A stretch of DNA of 64,000 nucleotides from Sphingomonas lutea (lineage in GTDB: Bacteria; Pseudomonadota; Alphaproteobacteria; Sphingomonadales; Sphingomonadaceae). Below are positions 29,975 to 39,304 of the stretch, piece after piece. The translations under genes were made by a program, and so were the position numbers. The DNA lies in NCBI RefSeq assembly GCF_014396785.1, contig NZ_CP060718.1:1322501-1386500 (forward strand), in the 5' to 3' direction. The notes under the pieces were generated by a model, which worked only from the letters and a program-made list of their open reading frames with translations, made no database searches and had not been told where the DNA came from. Every line of letters begins with the position of its first letter. The stretch's first letter is position 1.

Positions 29975-31444
29975 GTGACGACAGACTATAGCATCAAGGG
30001 CGAAACCGGGGACTGGGAGGTCGTGGTCGGGCTTGAGGTCCACGCGCAGATCACCGCGACCGCGTCCAAGCTCTTCTCCGGCGCGGCAACTGCGTTCGGC
30101 GCCGAGCCGAACACGCAGGTGTCGCTGGTCGACGCCGCGATGCCGGGGATGCTTCCGGTCCCCAACAAGGAATGCATCCGCCAGGCGGTGCGCACGGGCA
30201 TGGCGATCGACGCAGTGATCAACCGCTGGAGCCGCTTCGACCGCAAGAATTACTTCTACGCCGATCTGCCGCAGGGCTATCAGATCAGCCAGCTCTATCA
30301 CCCACTGGTCGGCCCGGGCGAGGTCGAGATCCTGATCGATCCCGCGGACGAGAACAGCACCAAGCAGATCGGCATCGAGCGCATCCACGTCGAGCAGGAC
30401 GCGGGCAAGCTGATGCACGACCAGCATCCGACGATGTCCTACGTCGACCTCAACCGCTGCGGCGTCGCGCTGATGGAGATCGTGTCGCGCCCCGACATGC
30501 GCTCGCCCGTCGAAGCCGGCGCGTACCTGCGCAAGCTGCGCGCGATCCTGCGCTACGTCGGCAGCTGCGACGGCAACATGGAAGAAGGATCGATGCGCGC
30601 CGACGTCAACGTCAGCGTGCGAAAGCCCGGCGAGGAGTTCGGCACGCGGACCGAGACCAAGAACGTCAACAGCGTCCGCTTCGTCATGCAAGTCATCGAG
30701 CATGAGGCCAAGCGCCAGGTCGATCTGATCGAGGAGGGCGGCAGCGTCGTCCAGGAAACCCGGCTGTTCGACCCTGACAAGGGCGTGACGCGCACCCTGC
30801 GCACCAAGGAAGACGCGCACGATTACCGTTACTTCCCCGATCCCGATTTGCTGCCGTTGGAGCTCGACGACGCCTTCCTCGACGAATGCCGCGCGAGCCT
30901 GCCCGAGCTGCCCGACGCCAAGCGCCAGCGTTACGAAGGCCATGGCATCACGCCCTACAATGCCGGCGTGCTGACCGCCGAGGTCGAGATTGCGCGCTGG
31001 TTCGATGCGTTGCTCGAAGAGGGCGTGGAGCCCAAGCAGGCAAGCAACTGGGTCGTCGCCGAGCTGTTCGGCGCGCTCAACCGCCGCAACGAAAGCATCG
31101 CCGACACGCCCATCTCTCCCAAGGAAGCCGCGGAGCTGCTCAAGCTCGTCGCCGACGGGACGATCAGCGGGACGATCGCCAAGCAGGTGTTCGAGATCAT
31201 GCTCGAAACCGGCATCGCGCCGTCGGTGATCGTCGAGGAGCGCGGCCTCAAGCAGACCAGCGACACCGGCGCGATCGATGCCGAGATAGACCGGATCCTC
31301 GCCTCCAACGCCGACAAGGTCGAACAATATAAAGCAGGCAAGGAAGCCCTGTTCGGCTTCTTCGTCGGGCAGACGATGAAGGCGATGCAGGGCAAGGCCA
31401 ATCCGCAAGTGGTCAACGAGCGGCTTCGCGCCAAGCTGTCTTAA
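29975..31444 (+). CDS. gatB: Asp-tRNA(Asn)/Glu-tRNA(Gln) amidotransferase subunit B
   Basis: GatB binds the mischarged tRNA and activates its carboxyl group. The 489 residues include the N-terminal kinase-like domain ([56 protein letters not shown]) and the C-terminal YqeY-like tail. The GTG at 29975 lies just after the palindromic repeat; the frame is open further upstream, but only through repeat sequence. Confidence 0.95.
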   Translation: MTTDYSIKGETGDWEVVVGLEVHAQITATASKLFSGAATAFGAEPNTQVSLVDAAMPGMLPVPNKECIRQAVRTGMAIDAVINRWSRFDRKNYFYADLPQGYQISQLYHPLVGPGEVEILIDPADENSTKQIGIERIHVEQDAGKLMHDQHPTMSYVDLNRCGVALMEIVSRPDMRSPVEAGAYLRKLRAILRYVGSCDGNMEEGSMRADVNVSVRKPGEEFGTRTETKNVNSVRFVMQVIEHEAKRQVDLIEEGGSVVQETRLFDPDKGVTRTLRTKEDAHDYRYFPDPDLLPLELDDAFLDECRASLPELPDAKRQRYEGHGITPYNAGVLTAEVEIARWFDALLEEGVEPKQASNWVVAELFGALNRRNESIADTPISPKEAAELLKLVADGTISGTIAKQVFEIMLETGIAPSVIVEERGLKQTSDTGAIDAEIDRILASNADKVEQYKAGKEALFGFFVGQTMKAMQGKANPQVVNERLRAKLS

Positions 31445-31445
31445 G

Positions 31446-31530
31446 TTCGTCATTGCGAGGAGCGTAGTGACGCGGCAATCCATCGCGGCGTTGCCCTGGA
31501 TTGCTTCGCTGCGGCCGCAAAGACGGAGTG
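31446..31530. repeat. Intergenic palindromic repeat downstream of gatB
   Basis: CGTCATTGCGAGGAGCGTAG, with GGCAATCCA, is mirrored by TGGATTGCTTCGCTGCGG and CGCAAAGACG. This second dispersed repeat type, with a 'GTCATTGCGAGGAGCG' core, is widespread in Alphaproteobacteria. It sits between gatB and the phosphatase gene and runs to within a few bases of its start. Confidence 0.75.
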
Positions 31531-31533
31531 ACC

Positions 31534-33150
31534 ATGCCTAAGCTTTTCCTCGCCGCAGCTGCCCTCCTCGCCGCATGCGCGCCGCCCGCGGCACAGGCGC
31601 AGGGCGGGCCGCCCAAGCTGCTCATCGTCATTTCCGTCGATCAGCTGTCGGCCGACCTGTGGGACGAATATCAACCTGTATTCACCGGCGGCTTTGCCCG
31701 GATCGCTTCAGGCGCGGTGTTCCGCAACGGCTACCAAAGCCACGCCGCGACCGAGACTTGCCCGGGTCATTCGACGATCCTTACCGGCCGCCGCCCGGCG
31801 ACCACTGGCGTCGTCGCCAATATCTGGTTCGACGGCAACGCGCCGCGCCGTGACAAGAAGATCTACTGCGCCGAGGACGAGCGCGCGCCCGGCTCGACCT
31901 CCACGAAATATGTCGTGTCGCCCGAACATCTGCGCGCTCCCACGCTCGGCGACTTGCTCAAGCAGCAGACCCCCGCCAGCCGCAACGTCGCCGTCGCAGG
32001 CAAGGATCGGTCGGCGGTGATGATGGGCGGCCGCAACGTCGACCAGCGCTGGTACCCTAGCGGCACGCGCTTCGTCACCGACCGCACCGGCGCTGCCGTG
32101 CCGGCCAGCGTCACGCGCGCCAACGCCTTCCTTGCCCGCACCATCGCCGCCGCGCGCCCGCCGTTGACGCCGTCGCCCTTCTGCGCCGGCAAGGCGCGCA
32201 GCTTTGCGATCGCTGGCGGCGGCAAGCCCACCGGCAGCGGCCGCCTCGCGCGCGCCGCGGGGGATGCCTCGGCCTTCCGCGCCTCGCCCGAATATGATGC
32301 GACCGTGCTCGCGCTCGCCGCCGGGCTGATCCAGGAATTGCGGCTGGGGCAGGGGAGCGCGACCGACCTCATCTCGATCGGCCTCGCGGGCACCGATTAT
32401 GTCGGCCACACCTACGGCTCGGGCGGGCAGGAGATGTGCCTGCAACTGACTTCACTCGACCGCGACCTCGGTGACTTCTTGGCCGCGCTCGACCGCTGGG
32501 GAATCTCCTATGCCGTGGCGATGACCGCCGACCACGGCAGCCTCGACATTCCCGAGCGGCTTCGGGCGAAGGGTGTCACCGATGCGGCCTGGATTGACCC
32601 CGATCTCGATTCGGAAGCGCTCGGCCCGCGGATCGCGCGCGAGACCGGGCTCGGCGGCCCGATCATCGCGTTCGGCTCGACCGGCGACGTCTTCCTCGAT
32701 CCCGCGCTCAAGGGTGCGGCGCGCAGCAAGGCGAGCAATGCGTTGCTCGCTTTCTATCGCCGTCACCCGCAGGTGCACACGGTCCTGACCAGGGACGACA
32801 TTGCGAAAGCGCCGATGCCGGACGGGCCGCCCGACCGCTGGAGCGTGACCGACCGCGTTCGTGCGTCGTTCGATCCGCAACGCTCGGGCGACCTCTACGT
32901 GGTGCTCAAGCCGCATATCCAGCCGATCGCCGACACCCGCAGCGACGTCTCCACGCACGGCAGTCCGTGGGACTATGACCGCCGGGTGCCGGTGATCTTT
33001 TGGCGGCCGGGAACGCCAGGCGCCGCGTCGGACCAGCCGGTCGAGACGATCGACATCATGCCGACCCTCGCCGCGATGCTCGGGATTGCCGCAGGTCAGG
33101 TCGACGGTCGCTGCCTTGCTGTTCCGGGCGCATCTTGCGGATCGCGCTAA
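31534..33150 (+). CDS. Secreted alkaline phosphatase/phosphodiesterase family protein
   Basis: The 538-residue protein has a signal peptide (LFLAAAALLAACAPPAAQA) and a type I phosphodiesterase/alkaline phosphatase domain. Metal-binding and nucleophile sites are visible: IVISVDQLSADLW, ATETCPGHSTILTGRRP (Thr nucleophile region), LAGTDYVGHTYG, MTADHGSLDIPE and STHGSPWDYDRRVPVIF. It resembles PafA-type, Pho-independent phosphatases that release phosphate in the periplasm. A Cys after the signal (LLAACA) might instead make it a lipoprotein. Confidence 0.85.
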   Translation: MPKLFLAAAALLAACAPPAAQAQGGPPKLLIVISVDQLSADLWDEYQPVFTGGFARIASGAVFRNGYQSHAATETCPGHSTILTGRRPATTGVVANIWFDGNAPRRDKKIYCAEDERAPGSTSTKYVVSPEHLRAPTLGDLLKQQTPASRNVAVAGKDRSAVMMGGRNVDQRWYPSGTRFVTDRTGAAVPASVTRANAFLARTIAAARPPLTPSPFCAGKARSFAIAGGGKPTGSGRLARAAGDASAFRASPEYDATVLALAAGLIQELRLGQGSATDLISIGLAGTDYVGHTYGSGGQEMCLQLTSLDRDLGDFLAALDRWGISYAVAMTADHGSLDIPERLRAKGVTDAAWIDPDLDSEALGPRIARETGLGGPIIAFGSTGDVFLDPALKGAARSKASNALLAFYRRHPQVHTVLTRDDIAKAPMPDGPPDRWSVTDRVRASFDPQRSGDLYVVLKPHIQPIADTRSDVSTHGSPWDYDRRVPVIFWRPGTPGAASDQPVETIDIMPTLAAMLGIAAGQVDGRCLAVPGASCGSR

Positions 33151-33254
33151 GCTTCTAAGAATAGACGCTTTTCTTTCATCCTTAGTTCAGGCATGACTCG
33201 CCAGGGCACGGGCGGGGAAGGGCCGCGCGTGCGCGCTTGGCGGGGAGCTTTAGT

Positions 33255-34034
33255 ATGCGGAAAACCACCATTGCTCTGGCTGCGCTTGCGCTCGCCGTGC
33301 CGCTCGGCGGCTGTGTCGAGACGCGGCAATATGCCGATGTCCAATTCACCCCGCCGCAGGGCCAGTACCGGCTTCTCGTTCTTCGTCCCGATGTCACCGT
33401 CGGGTCGCTGACAACCGGGGGAATGGTCGAGCCGCGCGCCGATTGGACCGAACAGGCCCGCACCAACATCATCGCCGCCTTGCGCGCGCAACAGGCGACG
33501 CGCGGCGGCGAGACGCTGATCCTCGATCGCCGCAACCAGCTTCAAGGCGTCAGTGCCGAGGAAGTCGCCGAGGTCGAGCGGCTGTTCTACGCGGTTGGCC
33601 AGTCGATCGTGCTCCACAAATATCTCGGCGAATATCTGCCGACCAAGCGCGGCAAGGGCCTCGACTGGACCCTCGGCCAGGACGCGGTGAAGCTCGGCCA
33701 GAAGACCGGCTATGATTATGCCCTGTTTCTCCACGCCGAGGATCAGGTCGCGTCCACCGGGCGCGTCGCGCTCGGCGTGATCGGGCTTGCCGGTTGCTTC
33801 GTCGGCTTCTGCGCCCCCAACGTCGGCGGCGCCACGCAGATCGATTATGCAGGGCTGGTCGACCTCAAGACCGGCGAAGTCGTCTGGTTCAACGTCGTTC
33901 GCGCCGGAAGCCAGGTGCCGGGAATCAAGTTTGGTGAATTGCGCACGCCCGCGGGCGCCGCGCAGATGGTCGAACGGCTGCTCGGGCGGATGAAGCCCGG
34001 CCAGGCCGTCCGCCAAGCGATGGAGCGCCGCTGA
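33255..34034 (+). CDS. Hypothetical lipoprotein (259 aa)
   Basis: Not recognised. The ATG at 33255 starts a lipoprotein signal with lipobox LGGC (Cys about 20). The mature part contains QYRLLVLRPDVTVGSLTTGG and ADWTEQARTNIIAAL, and a hydrophobic patch VALGVIGLAGCFVGFCAP that may be a membrane segment or buried. The protein ends in a helical region. Its stop overlaps the start of the M48 protease gene (TGATG), so they are coupled. Confidence 0.7.
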   Translation: MRKTTIALAALALAVPLGGCVETRQYADVQFTPPQGQYRLLVLRPDVTVGSLTTGGMVEPRADWTEQARTNIIAALRAQQATRGGETLILDRRNQLQGVSAEEVAEVERLFYAVGQSIVLHKYLGEYLPTKRGKGLDWTLGQDAVKLGQKTGYDYALFLHAEDQVASTGRVALGVIGLAGCFVGFCAPNVGGATQIDYAGLVDLKTGEVVWFNVVRAGSQVPGIKFGELRTPAGAAQMVERLLGRMKPGQAVRQAMERR

Positions 34035-35251
34035 TGTGCCGCAATCATGTTGATCGCCGCTCGCTGCTGATCGGCGGGGGCGTCGCCGCCGCATCCCTCA
34101 CCACCGGAGTCGCGCACGCGCGCGTCCGCCCGCAGGACATGGTGCCGCTGGTCGGTCCCGGCTTCCGGCCGACCGACAAGGACGAACAGGGCCTGTGGCA
34201 GCTGATGGATCGCGCCGAGGAGGAGATCGCGGGCTCGAACCTGCTGATCAAGGACCCGGCGCTGACCGGCTATCTCGGCGACCTCATCGAAAAGGTCGGC
34301 GGTCCCGCGGCCAAGGATTTTCGCATCTATCTGGCGCACATCCCCGATTTCAACGCGATGATGTTTCCGAGTGGCTTTTCGGTCATCTATTCGGGACTGC
34401 TGCTGCGCGCGCGCAATGAGGCGCAGCTGGCGGGCGTGATCGCGCACGAAACGGCGCACTTCCTGCGCCGCCACATGATCCGCAGTTGGCGCGACCAGCG
34501 GCGCAAGACCGATATCTTCGCGATCGGGTCGATGGTCGCCGGCGTCGGCGGGGCCGCGGGCGGGGTCAACGTCGGCGATTTCGTCCAGCTCGCGCAGCTT
34601 GGCACGATCCTGTCGCTGTTCACCTACAGCCGCGGGATGGAAGCCGAGGCCGATGCGATGGGCGCCAAGCTTCTCGCCGAGACCGGCTATCCGCCGATCG
34701 AAATGGCCAATGTGTGGGAGCAGTTGATCGGCGAGGAAGCGGCAAGCGCGCGCTACCGCCGCAAGCGCCGCCGCCGCGGGTCGCTGTTCGATACTCACCC
34801 GTCGCCGGATTCGCGCATGGCCGACCTGCGCATCTCCGCCGCGGAAGTGACCGTGCCCGGCCGCGCCTACGACAATCGCCGTGCGCAATATCTGTCGACC
34901 ATCGCGCCCATTCGGCAGATGCTGCTCGACGATCAGGTCAAGCTCAACGATCCGGGCGCGAGCACCTATCTCATCAACACCTTGGCGCGCGATGGCTGGA
35001 ACGGTCTTATGCGCTTCTACGAGGGCGAGATCTGGCGGTTGCGCAATCGCCCGGGCGACGATGTGCGCTCGAGCCAGAGCTATGCCGCGGCAGTGATCTA
35101 TCCCGATGCCCCGGCGGACGCTTTCCGCTGGCACGGCATTTCGCTGCTCAAGGCGGGCCGGTCGGGTGAGGCCCGCACCGCCTTCGCGCGCTATCTGACG
35201 ATGAAGCCCGACGCGCCCGACGCCGCCTGGGTGCGGCAGATGATGGGTTGA
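34034..35251 (+). CDS. M48 family metalloprotease, exported
   Basis: The 405-residue protein has a twin-arginine-type signal (VDRRSLLIGGGVAAAS), then an M48 domain with H138-E-T-A-H142 (VIAHETAHFLRRH) and the third zinc ligand in GMEAEADAMGAK. The C-terminal third has TPR-like helices (WHGISLLKAGRSGEARTAF). It resembles BepA/LoiP-type periplasmic proteases of outer-membrane quality control. It is flanked by two lipoprotein genes in one operon. Confidence 0.87.
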   Translation: MCRNHVDRRSLLIGGGVAAASLTTGVAHARVRPQDMVPLVGPGFRPTDKDEQGLWQLMDRAEEEIAGSNLLIKDPALTGYLGDLIEKVGGPAAKDFRIYLAHIPDFNAMMFPSGFSVIYSGLLLRARNEAQLAGVIAHETAHFLRRHMIRSWRDQRRKTDIFAIGSMVAGVGGAAGGVNVGDFVQLAQLGTILSLFTYSRGMEAEADAMGAKLLAETGYPPIEMANVWEQLIGEEAASARYRRKRRRRGSLFDTHPSPDSRMADLRISAAEVTVPGRAYDNRRAQYLSTIAPIRQMLLDDQVKLNDPGASTYLINTLARDGWNGLMRFYEGEIWRLRNRPGDDVRSSQSYAAAVIYPDAPADAFRWHGISLLKAGRSGEARTAFARYLTMKPDAPDAAWVRQMMG

Positions 35252-35262
35252 GGGGGATGACG

Positions 35263-35895
35263 ATGAAGAATTTCGCCAAGATCGGCCTGCTTGCGGCCGC
35301 CGCTTTCGCTCTCCCGGCCTGCTCGAGCCTTGGCGCGGGCGAATCCGGCTTCAGCAGTTTTGCCGCGGTCCAGGTCAAGCGCGTCTCGGTCGGCGACGGG
35401 TCCCTGTCGGTCGTGGCGCCGCGTCCGTGGAATCGCACGCGCCCGCTCGGCTACGTCGATATTCGCGTAGTCGAGGATTGGACGCTGAACGGCCCCTATC
35501 TCGACGGGATCAGCTTCGTCAGCGGGCTCAAGAACGACCGCTACCTCGTCTATCAGCGGCGCACGACGTCGCAGCAGGTTCCCAAGTTCCGTTCGAACAT
35601 GACGCCGCCTGAGATTGCGGCGATGATCGAAAGCCTGTTCCGCGTTCGCGGCGGCGCGATCGAATATCGAACGCTCGGAATCGCTCCGCGCCCGTTTCTC
35701 GGGACCAACGGCTTTCAATATGATTACGAGCACCTCGACACCGACGAACTGTGGCGCAAGGGCCGCGCGGTCGGCGCCGTGATCGACGGTCGGCTGTACC
35801 TCATCCTGCTCGACGCGGCGCGATCGCATTATTACCCCGCGACGCTCCCCGATTTCGAGGCGATCGTCGCGTCGGCACAGCTGCGGCGGGGGTAG
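35263..35895 (+). CDS. Hypothetical lipoprotein (210 aa)
   Basis: Not recognised. The ATG at 35263 follows GAGGGGG by about six bases. Residues 1-19 form a lipoprotein signal (lipobox LPAC). The mature part has RPWNRTRPLGYVDIRVVEDW, then TLNGPYLDGISFVSGLKN, and ends beta/helical. It lies 11 bases after the M48 protease gene and is probably exported with it to the same envelope compartment. Confidence 0.7.
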   Translation: MKNFAKIGLLAAAAFALPACSSLGAGESGFSSFAAVQVKRVSVGDGSLSVVAPRPWNRTRPLGYVDIRVVEDWTLNGPYLDGISFVSGLKNDRYLVYQRRTTSQQVPKFRSNMTPPEIAAMIESLFRVRGGAIEYRTLGIAPRPFLGTNGFQYDYEHLDTDELWRKGRAVGAVIDGRLYLILLDAARSHYYPATLPDFEAIVASAQLRRG

Positions 35896-35913
35896 CTCCG
35901 CAAACGCGCAACC

Positions 35914-36006
35914 TCGTTCGTCCTGAGCGGAGCGCGGAGCGCGCAGTCGAAGGGCGCGTGGCACGGACGTTGAACCAGCGCCCTTCGACAAGCTCAGGAC
36001 GAACGA
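35914..36006. repeat. Intergenic palindromic repeat
   Basis: CTCGTTCGTCCTGAGCGGAG at the left is mirrored by CCCTTCGACAAGCTCAGGAC and GAACGAAG at the right, with an AT-poor centre. It belongs to the same family as the elements at 29894 and 53711. It lies between a rightward lipoprotein gene and a leftward small ORF, and could act as a structural barrier. Confidence 0.75.
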
Positions 36007-36021
36007 AGTGAAGGCGAGATA

Positions 36022-36240
36022 CTAGCTCACCGGCGAAATCGGCGTCGTGGGCGGTGCAGTCCCGGGCGTCGACGGCGACGGCACGTCGATATCCGGTCCC
36101 TGCGGCGGGGTTTCGGCGGGCGCCTCGCTCGGCTGGCCGGGCTCGGACGGCTGGGCGGGCTGGCCCGGCTGGGGTTCGACCGGGTCATTGGCCGGGCTGG
36201 GGTCGGGCTGGCCGTCGGGGAAGGGGGGCAATTGCTGCAT
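36022..36240 (-). CDS. Proline-rich small protein (72 aa)
   Basis: The 72-residue frame encodes almost only Pro, Gln, Glu, Gly, Ser and Thr (QQLPPFPDGQPDPSPANDP, GQPAQPSEPGQPSEA). The repeated PGQP/EPGQ pattern looks protein-like, and similar small proteins occur in sphingomonads. No signal peptide or ribosome site stands out. It could be a chance frame in G+C-rich sequence. Confidence 0.45.
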   Translation of the reverse strand: MQQLPPFPDGQPDPSPANDPVEPQPGQPAQPSEPGQPSEAPAETPPQGPDIDVPSPSTPGTAPPTTPISPVS

Positions 36241-36333
36241 GATGGTGTAACTCCTCGCGCAATCAACGCCTTTCGCCCGCCCCGGGTTGCCCGAGCGGCG
36301 ATCCTTGCTATAGCCCGCAACCTTCGCGGCCGC

Positions 36334-36418
36334 GCGCGCGTGGCGGAACTGGTAGACGCGCTGGATTTAGGTTCCAGTATCGAAAGATGTGGGGGTTCGA
36401 CTCCCTCCGCGCGCACCA
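36334..36418 (+). tRNA. tRNA-Leu(TAG)
   Basis: A cloverleaf of 85 nt with a long variable arm (class II) and encoded CCA at 36416-36418. The acceptor stem is GCGCGCG/CGCGCGC, the anticodon stem CTGGA/TCCAG around TTTAGGT with anticodon TAG, and the T loop TTCGACT. It lies just upstream of tig. Confidence 0.95.
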
Positions 36419-36499
36419 TCGCAGCGCGCAGCCTGTCCGGGGGACAGGCGAGCACTGCGATCGCGCGCATCGTGGCCATTTTGTGTGGGATTTTGAGAC

Positions 36500-38125
36500 G
36501 TGATCAAGACGGTTGAGACTGAAAACGAGGGCCTGAAGCGCGCCTTCATGCTGACCATCCCGGCCGAGGATATCGAGGCCCGGCTCGACAAGGAGGTCAA
36601 GCGCATCGCGCCGCAAGTGCGCATGCCCGGCTTCCGCCCCGGCAAGGTGCCGCCCAACCTCATCCGCAAGATGCACGGCGAATCGTTGCAGCGCGACGCG
36701 CTCGCCAACGCCGTCCAGGAAGGCGTGCAGGAACTGCTCGAAACGCAGAAGGTCCGCCCCGCGCTCCAGCCGCAGGTCGAGCTCGACGAGAAATATGAGC
36801 CCGGCAAGGACGCCGAAGTGCGCGTCAGCCTCGAAGCGTTGCCCGACCTGCCCAAGCCGGACATCGACGGCCTGACGCTCGAGCGTTTGACGATCGCCGC
36901 CGACGAAGCGCAAGTCGATGAGCAGCTCAAGCAGATCGCCAGCGCCACCAAGCGCTGGACCGACGCTCCCAAGAAGCATGTCGCGGCGACCGGCGACCAG
37001 GTCATTGTCGATTTCGTCGGCCGCGTCGGCGACACCGAATTCGAGGGCGGCACCGGCACCGACATGCCGATCGAGCTTGGCTCGGGCGCGCTCATCCCGG
37101 GTTTCGAGGATCAGCTGGTCGGCGCCAAGGCGGGCGACAAGCGCGAGGTCAAGGTGACCTTCCCCGACGATTATCCGGCCGAGAATTTGAAGGGCAAGGC
37201 GGCCGTCTTCGACGTCACCGTCAAGGCCGTGAAGACCGCTGGCGAAAATGCCATCAACGATGAGCTGGCGACCTCGCTCGGCCTCAAGGATCTCGACCAG
37301 CTGCGCGGCCTTATTCGCGACCAGCAGGGGCAGGAGCTGAACGCGCTGACCCGGACGCACATGAAGCGCCAGCTGCTCGACCAGCTTGCCAACCGTCATG
37401 ATTTCGACGTGCCGCAATCGATGGTCGATGCCGAATATCAGAACATCCTGAACCAGCTGCGCCACGAAGCCAGCCATGAGGCCGATCCCAAGGCCGCGCT
37501 GGCGGAAATCGAGAGCGAAGCGAGCGAATATCGCAAGATCGCCGAGCGCCGCGTGCGCCTCGGCCTGCTGCTGTCGGAAATCGGCGCCGCGAATAACGTC
37601 CAGGTCAGTGAGCAGGAAATGAACCGCCTGATCGGCCAGGCCGCGTCGCAATATCAGGGCAAGGAGCGGCAGCGCTTCCTCGACTATATCCAGCGCGAGC
37701 CGATGGCCGCGGCCCAGCTTCGCGCGCCGCTCTACGAGGACAAGGTCGTCGACTTCCTCTTCTCGAAGGCCGACGTGACGGAGCGCGCCGCGACCCGCGC
37801 CGAGGTCGAAGCCGACCTCGAGAGCGAGGAAGGCCATGTCCACGGCCCCGGCTGCGGCCACGACCATGCCGCCAAGCCCGCCAAGGGCAAGAAGGCCAAC
37901 ACCAAGGCGGACACCAAGCCTGCCCCGAGCAAAGCCGGGGGGCCCAAGCCCGCCAAGCCCGTGAAGGACGGCGCGGGCGCGAAGGCTCCCGAAGCCAAGG
38001 CCAAGCCTGCGGCGAAGGCCGACGCCAAGCCCGCCAAGGCTGAAGCGAAGCCTGCTGGCAAGGCCGAAGCCAAGCCTGCTGCCAAGGCCGCTCCCGCCAA
38101 GAAGGCACCCGCCAAGAAGAAGTAA
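36500..38125 (+). CDS. tig: Trigger factor with a long low-complexity tail
   Basis: Trigger factor is the ribosome-bound chaperone and prolyl isomerase. The 541 residues contain the ribosome-binding signature GFRPGKVPPNLIRK (about 44-57), an FKBP-type domain (GDQVIVDFVGRVGDTEFEGG) and the helical substrate cradle. From about residue 446 an extra tail begins with EEGHVHGPGCGHDHA, a His/Cys-rich possible metal site, then about 90 residues of Lys/Ala/Pro repeats. The GTG at 36500 is the start. Common family members end near 430-450 residues. Confidence 0.94.
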   Translation: MIKTVETENEGLKRAFMLTIPAEDIEARLDKEVKRIAPQVRMPGFRPGKVPPNLIRKMHGESLQRDALANAVQEGVQELLETQKVRPALQPQVELDEKYEPGKDAEVRVSLEALPDLPKPDIDGLTLERLTIAADEAQVDEQLKQIASATKRWTDAPKKHVAATGDQVIVDFVGRVGDTEFEGGTGTDMPIELGSGALIPGFEDQLVGAKAGDKREVKVTFPDDYPAENLKGKAAVFDVTVKAVKTAGENAINDELATSLGLKDLDQLRGLIRDQQGQELNALTRTHMKRQLLDQLANRHDFDVPQSMVDAEYQNILNQLRHEASHEADPKAALAEIESEASEYRKIAERRVRLGLLLSEIGAANNVQVSEQEMNRLIGQAASQYQGKERQRFLDYIQREPMAAAQLRAPLYEDKVVDFLFSKADVTERAATRAEVEADLESEEGHVHGPGCGHDHAAKPAKGKKANTKADTKPAPSKAGGPKPAKPVKDGAGAKAPEAKAKPAAKADAKPAKAEAKPAGKAEAKPAAKAAPAKKAPAKKK

Positions 38126-38126
38126 T

Positions 38127-38213
38127 CGTCACCCCGGGCTTGACCCGGGGTCCACCTTTTTCCACCCCTGCAAGGACAAGGTGGATCCCGGACGAAACCC
38201 GGGATGACGGGGG
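38127..38213. repeat. Intergenic palindromic repeat downstream of tig
   Basis: CGTCACCCCGGGCTTGACCC and GGGGTCCACC are mirrored by GGTGGATCCCGG and ACCCGGGATGACGGGG. This is a third dispersed type ('GTCACCCCGG...CCGGGATGAC'). A five-T run lies in its loop, so it may help end tig transcription. Confidence 0.75.
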
Positions 38214-38223
38214 TCGCGCAGTC

Positions 38224-39207
38224 ATGCAGCAACAACAAGCACGCATTGCCGTCGTCCTGCCCTGCTACAATGAGGAAGCGGCGATCGCGCTGACCGTCGC
38301 GGGCTTCCGCGACGCGCTGCCGTCCGCAATCATCTACGTCTACGACAACAACAGCCGAGACCGCACGCGCGAGGTCGCGGCCGCGGCCGGCGCGGTCGTC
38401 CGCGTCGAGCGCCAGCAGGGCAAGGGCCATGTCGTCCGCCGCATGTTCGCCGATATCGAGGCCGACGTGTACATCATGGCCGACGGCGATCTGACCTACG
38501 ATCCCAAGGCCGCGCCGGCGATGGTCGAGCAACTCCTGGCCGAGGAGCTCGACATGGTCGTCGGCACCCGCCGCCATGAGGAGAAGGACGCCTATCGCGG
38601 CGGCCACGTCCTCGGCAACAAGGTCTTCACCGGCCTTCTCTCCGGCCTGTTCGGGCGCAGCTTCAGCGATATCTTTTCGGGCTACCGCGTCTTCTCGCGC
38701 CGCTTCGTCAAAAGCTTCCCCGTCCTCTCCTCGGGCTTCGAGATCGAGACCGAGATGAGCGTCCACGCGCTCGAGCTGCGCATGCCCGTGGGCGAGGTCG
38801 AAACCGCTTATGCCGCGCGGCCCGAGGGGTCGGAAAGCAAGCTCTCCACCTTCCGCGATGGCTGGCGCATCCTCAAGACCATCGCCACCCTCTACCGGAT
38901 CGAGCGGCCCGTGCTGTTCTTCGGCAGCGTCGGCGCGCTCCTGCTCGTCGCCGCGATCATCCTCTCGGTTCCACTGGTGATCACCTATCTCGACACCGGC
39001 CTGGTGCCGCGCTTCCCCACCGCCATCCTCGCCACCGGCCTTGTCATCATCGCCGTGCTCTGTTTCTTCGCCGGCCTGATCCTCGACACCGTCACGCGCG
39101 GCCGGCGGGAGATGCGGCGGCTCGCCTATCTGTCCATCCCCGGCCCCCGCGACGAGCGCGGCGCCCACAATCCGCCCCTGCATTTGCAGGGGAGGGGGAC
39201 CAGCTGA
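38224..39207 (+). CDS. GT2 family glycosyltransferase
   Basis: The 327-residue protein has a GT-A fold: IAVVLPCYNEEAAIALTVAG, YVYDNNSRDRT, VYIMADGDLTYDP (DxD-type metal site), and SFSDIFSGYRVFSRRFVKSF. Two C-terminal membrane helices follow (about 235-262 and 272-296). This matches polyprenyl-phosphate glycosyltransferases related to DPM1/GtrB that load sugars on lipid carriers. The last dozen codons are supplied by a palindromic repeat (39173-39230). Confidence 0.87.
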   Translation: MQQQQARIAVVLPCYNEEAAIALTVAGFRDALPSAIIYVYDNNSRDRTREVAAAAGAVVRVERQQGKGHVVRRMFADIEADVYIMADGDLTYDPKAAPAMVEQLLAEELDMVVGTRRHEEKDAYRGGHVLGNKVFTGLLSGLFGRSFSDIFSGYRVFSRRFVKSFPVLSSGFEIETEMSVHALELRMPVGEVETAYAARPEGSESKLSTFRDGWRILKTIATLYRIERPVLFFGSVGALLLVAAIILSVPLVITYLDTGLVPRFPTAILATGLVIIAVLCFFAGLILDTVTRGRREMRRLAYLSIPGPRDERGAHNPPLHLQGRGTS

Positions 39208-39230
39208 AAGCTGGTGGAGGGGCCCCTTCG
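39173..39230. repeat. Palindromic repeat forming the 3' end of the glycosyltransferase gene
   Basis: CCCCTGCATTTGCAGGGG and GACCAGCTGAAAGCTGGT are nested hairpins, and GGGGAGGGGGACC is mirrored by GGTGGAGGGGCCCC. It is a fourth repeat type. The stop codon of the upstream gene (39205-39207) lies inside it, so it determines the C-terminus NPPLHLQGRGTS. Confidence 0.7.
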
Positions 39231-39304
39231 TCGCGGCTTCGCCGCTTGAACCTTCCCGCAATCCGCCCGATGTAGTGCGGACCACATTCAAGGATCCGCT
39301 TCAC

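Noticed and set aside
27970-31483. Minus-strand frames of about 540-600 codons across gatC, gatA and gatB
   Set aside because: They mirror conserved amidotransferase genes on the plus strand and have no protein-like features.
36308-39291. Two minus-strand frames of 519 codons across tig and the GT2 gene
   Set aside because: Antisense shadows of conserved genes with low-complexity translations.
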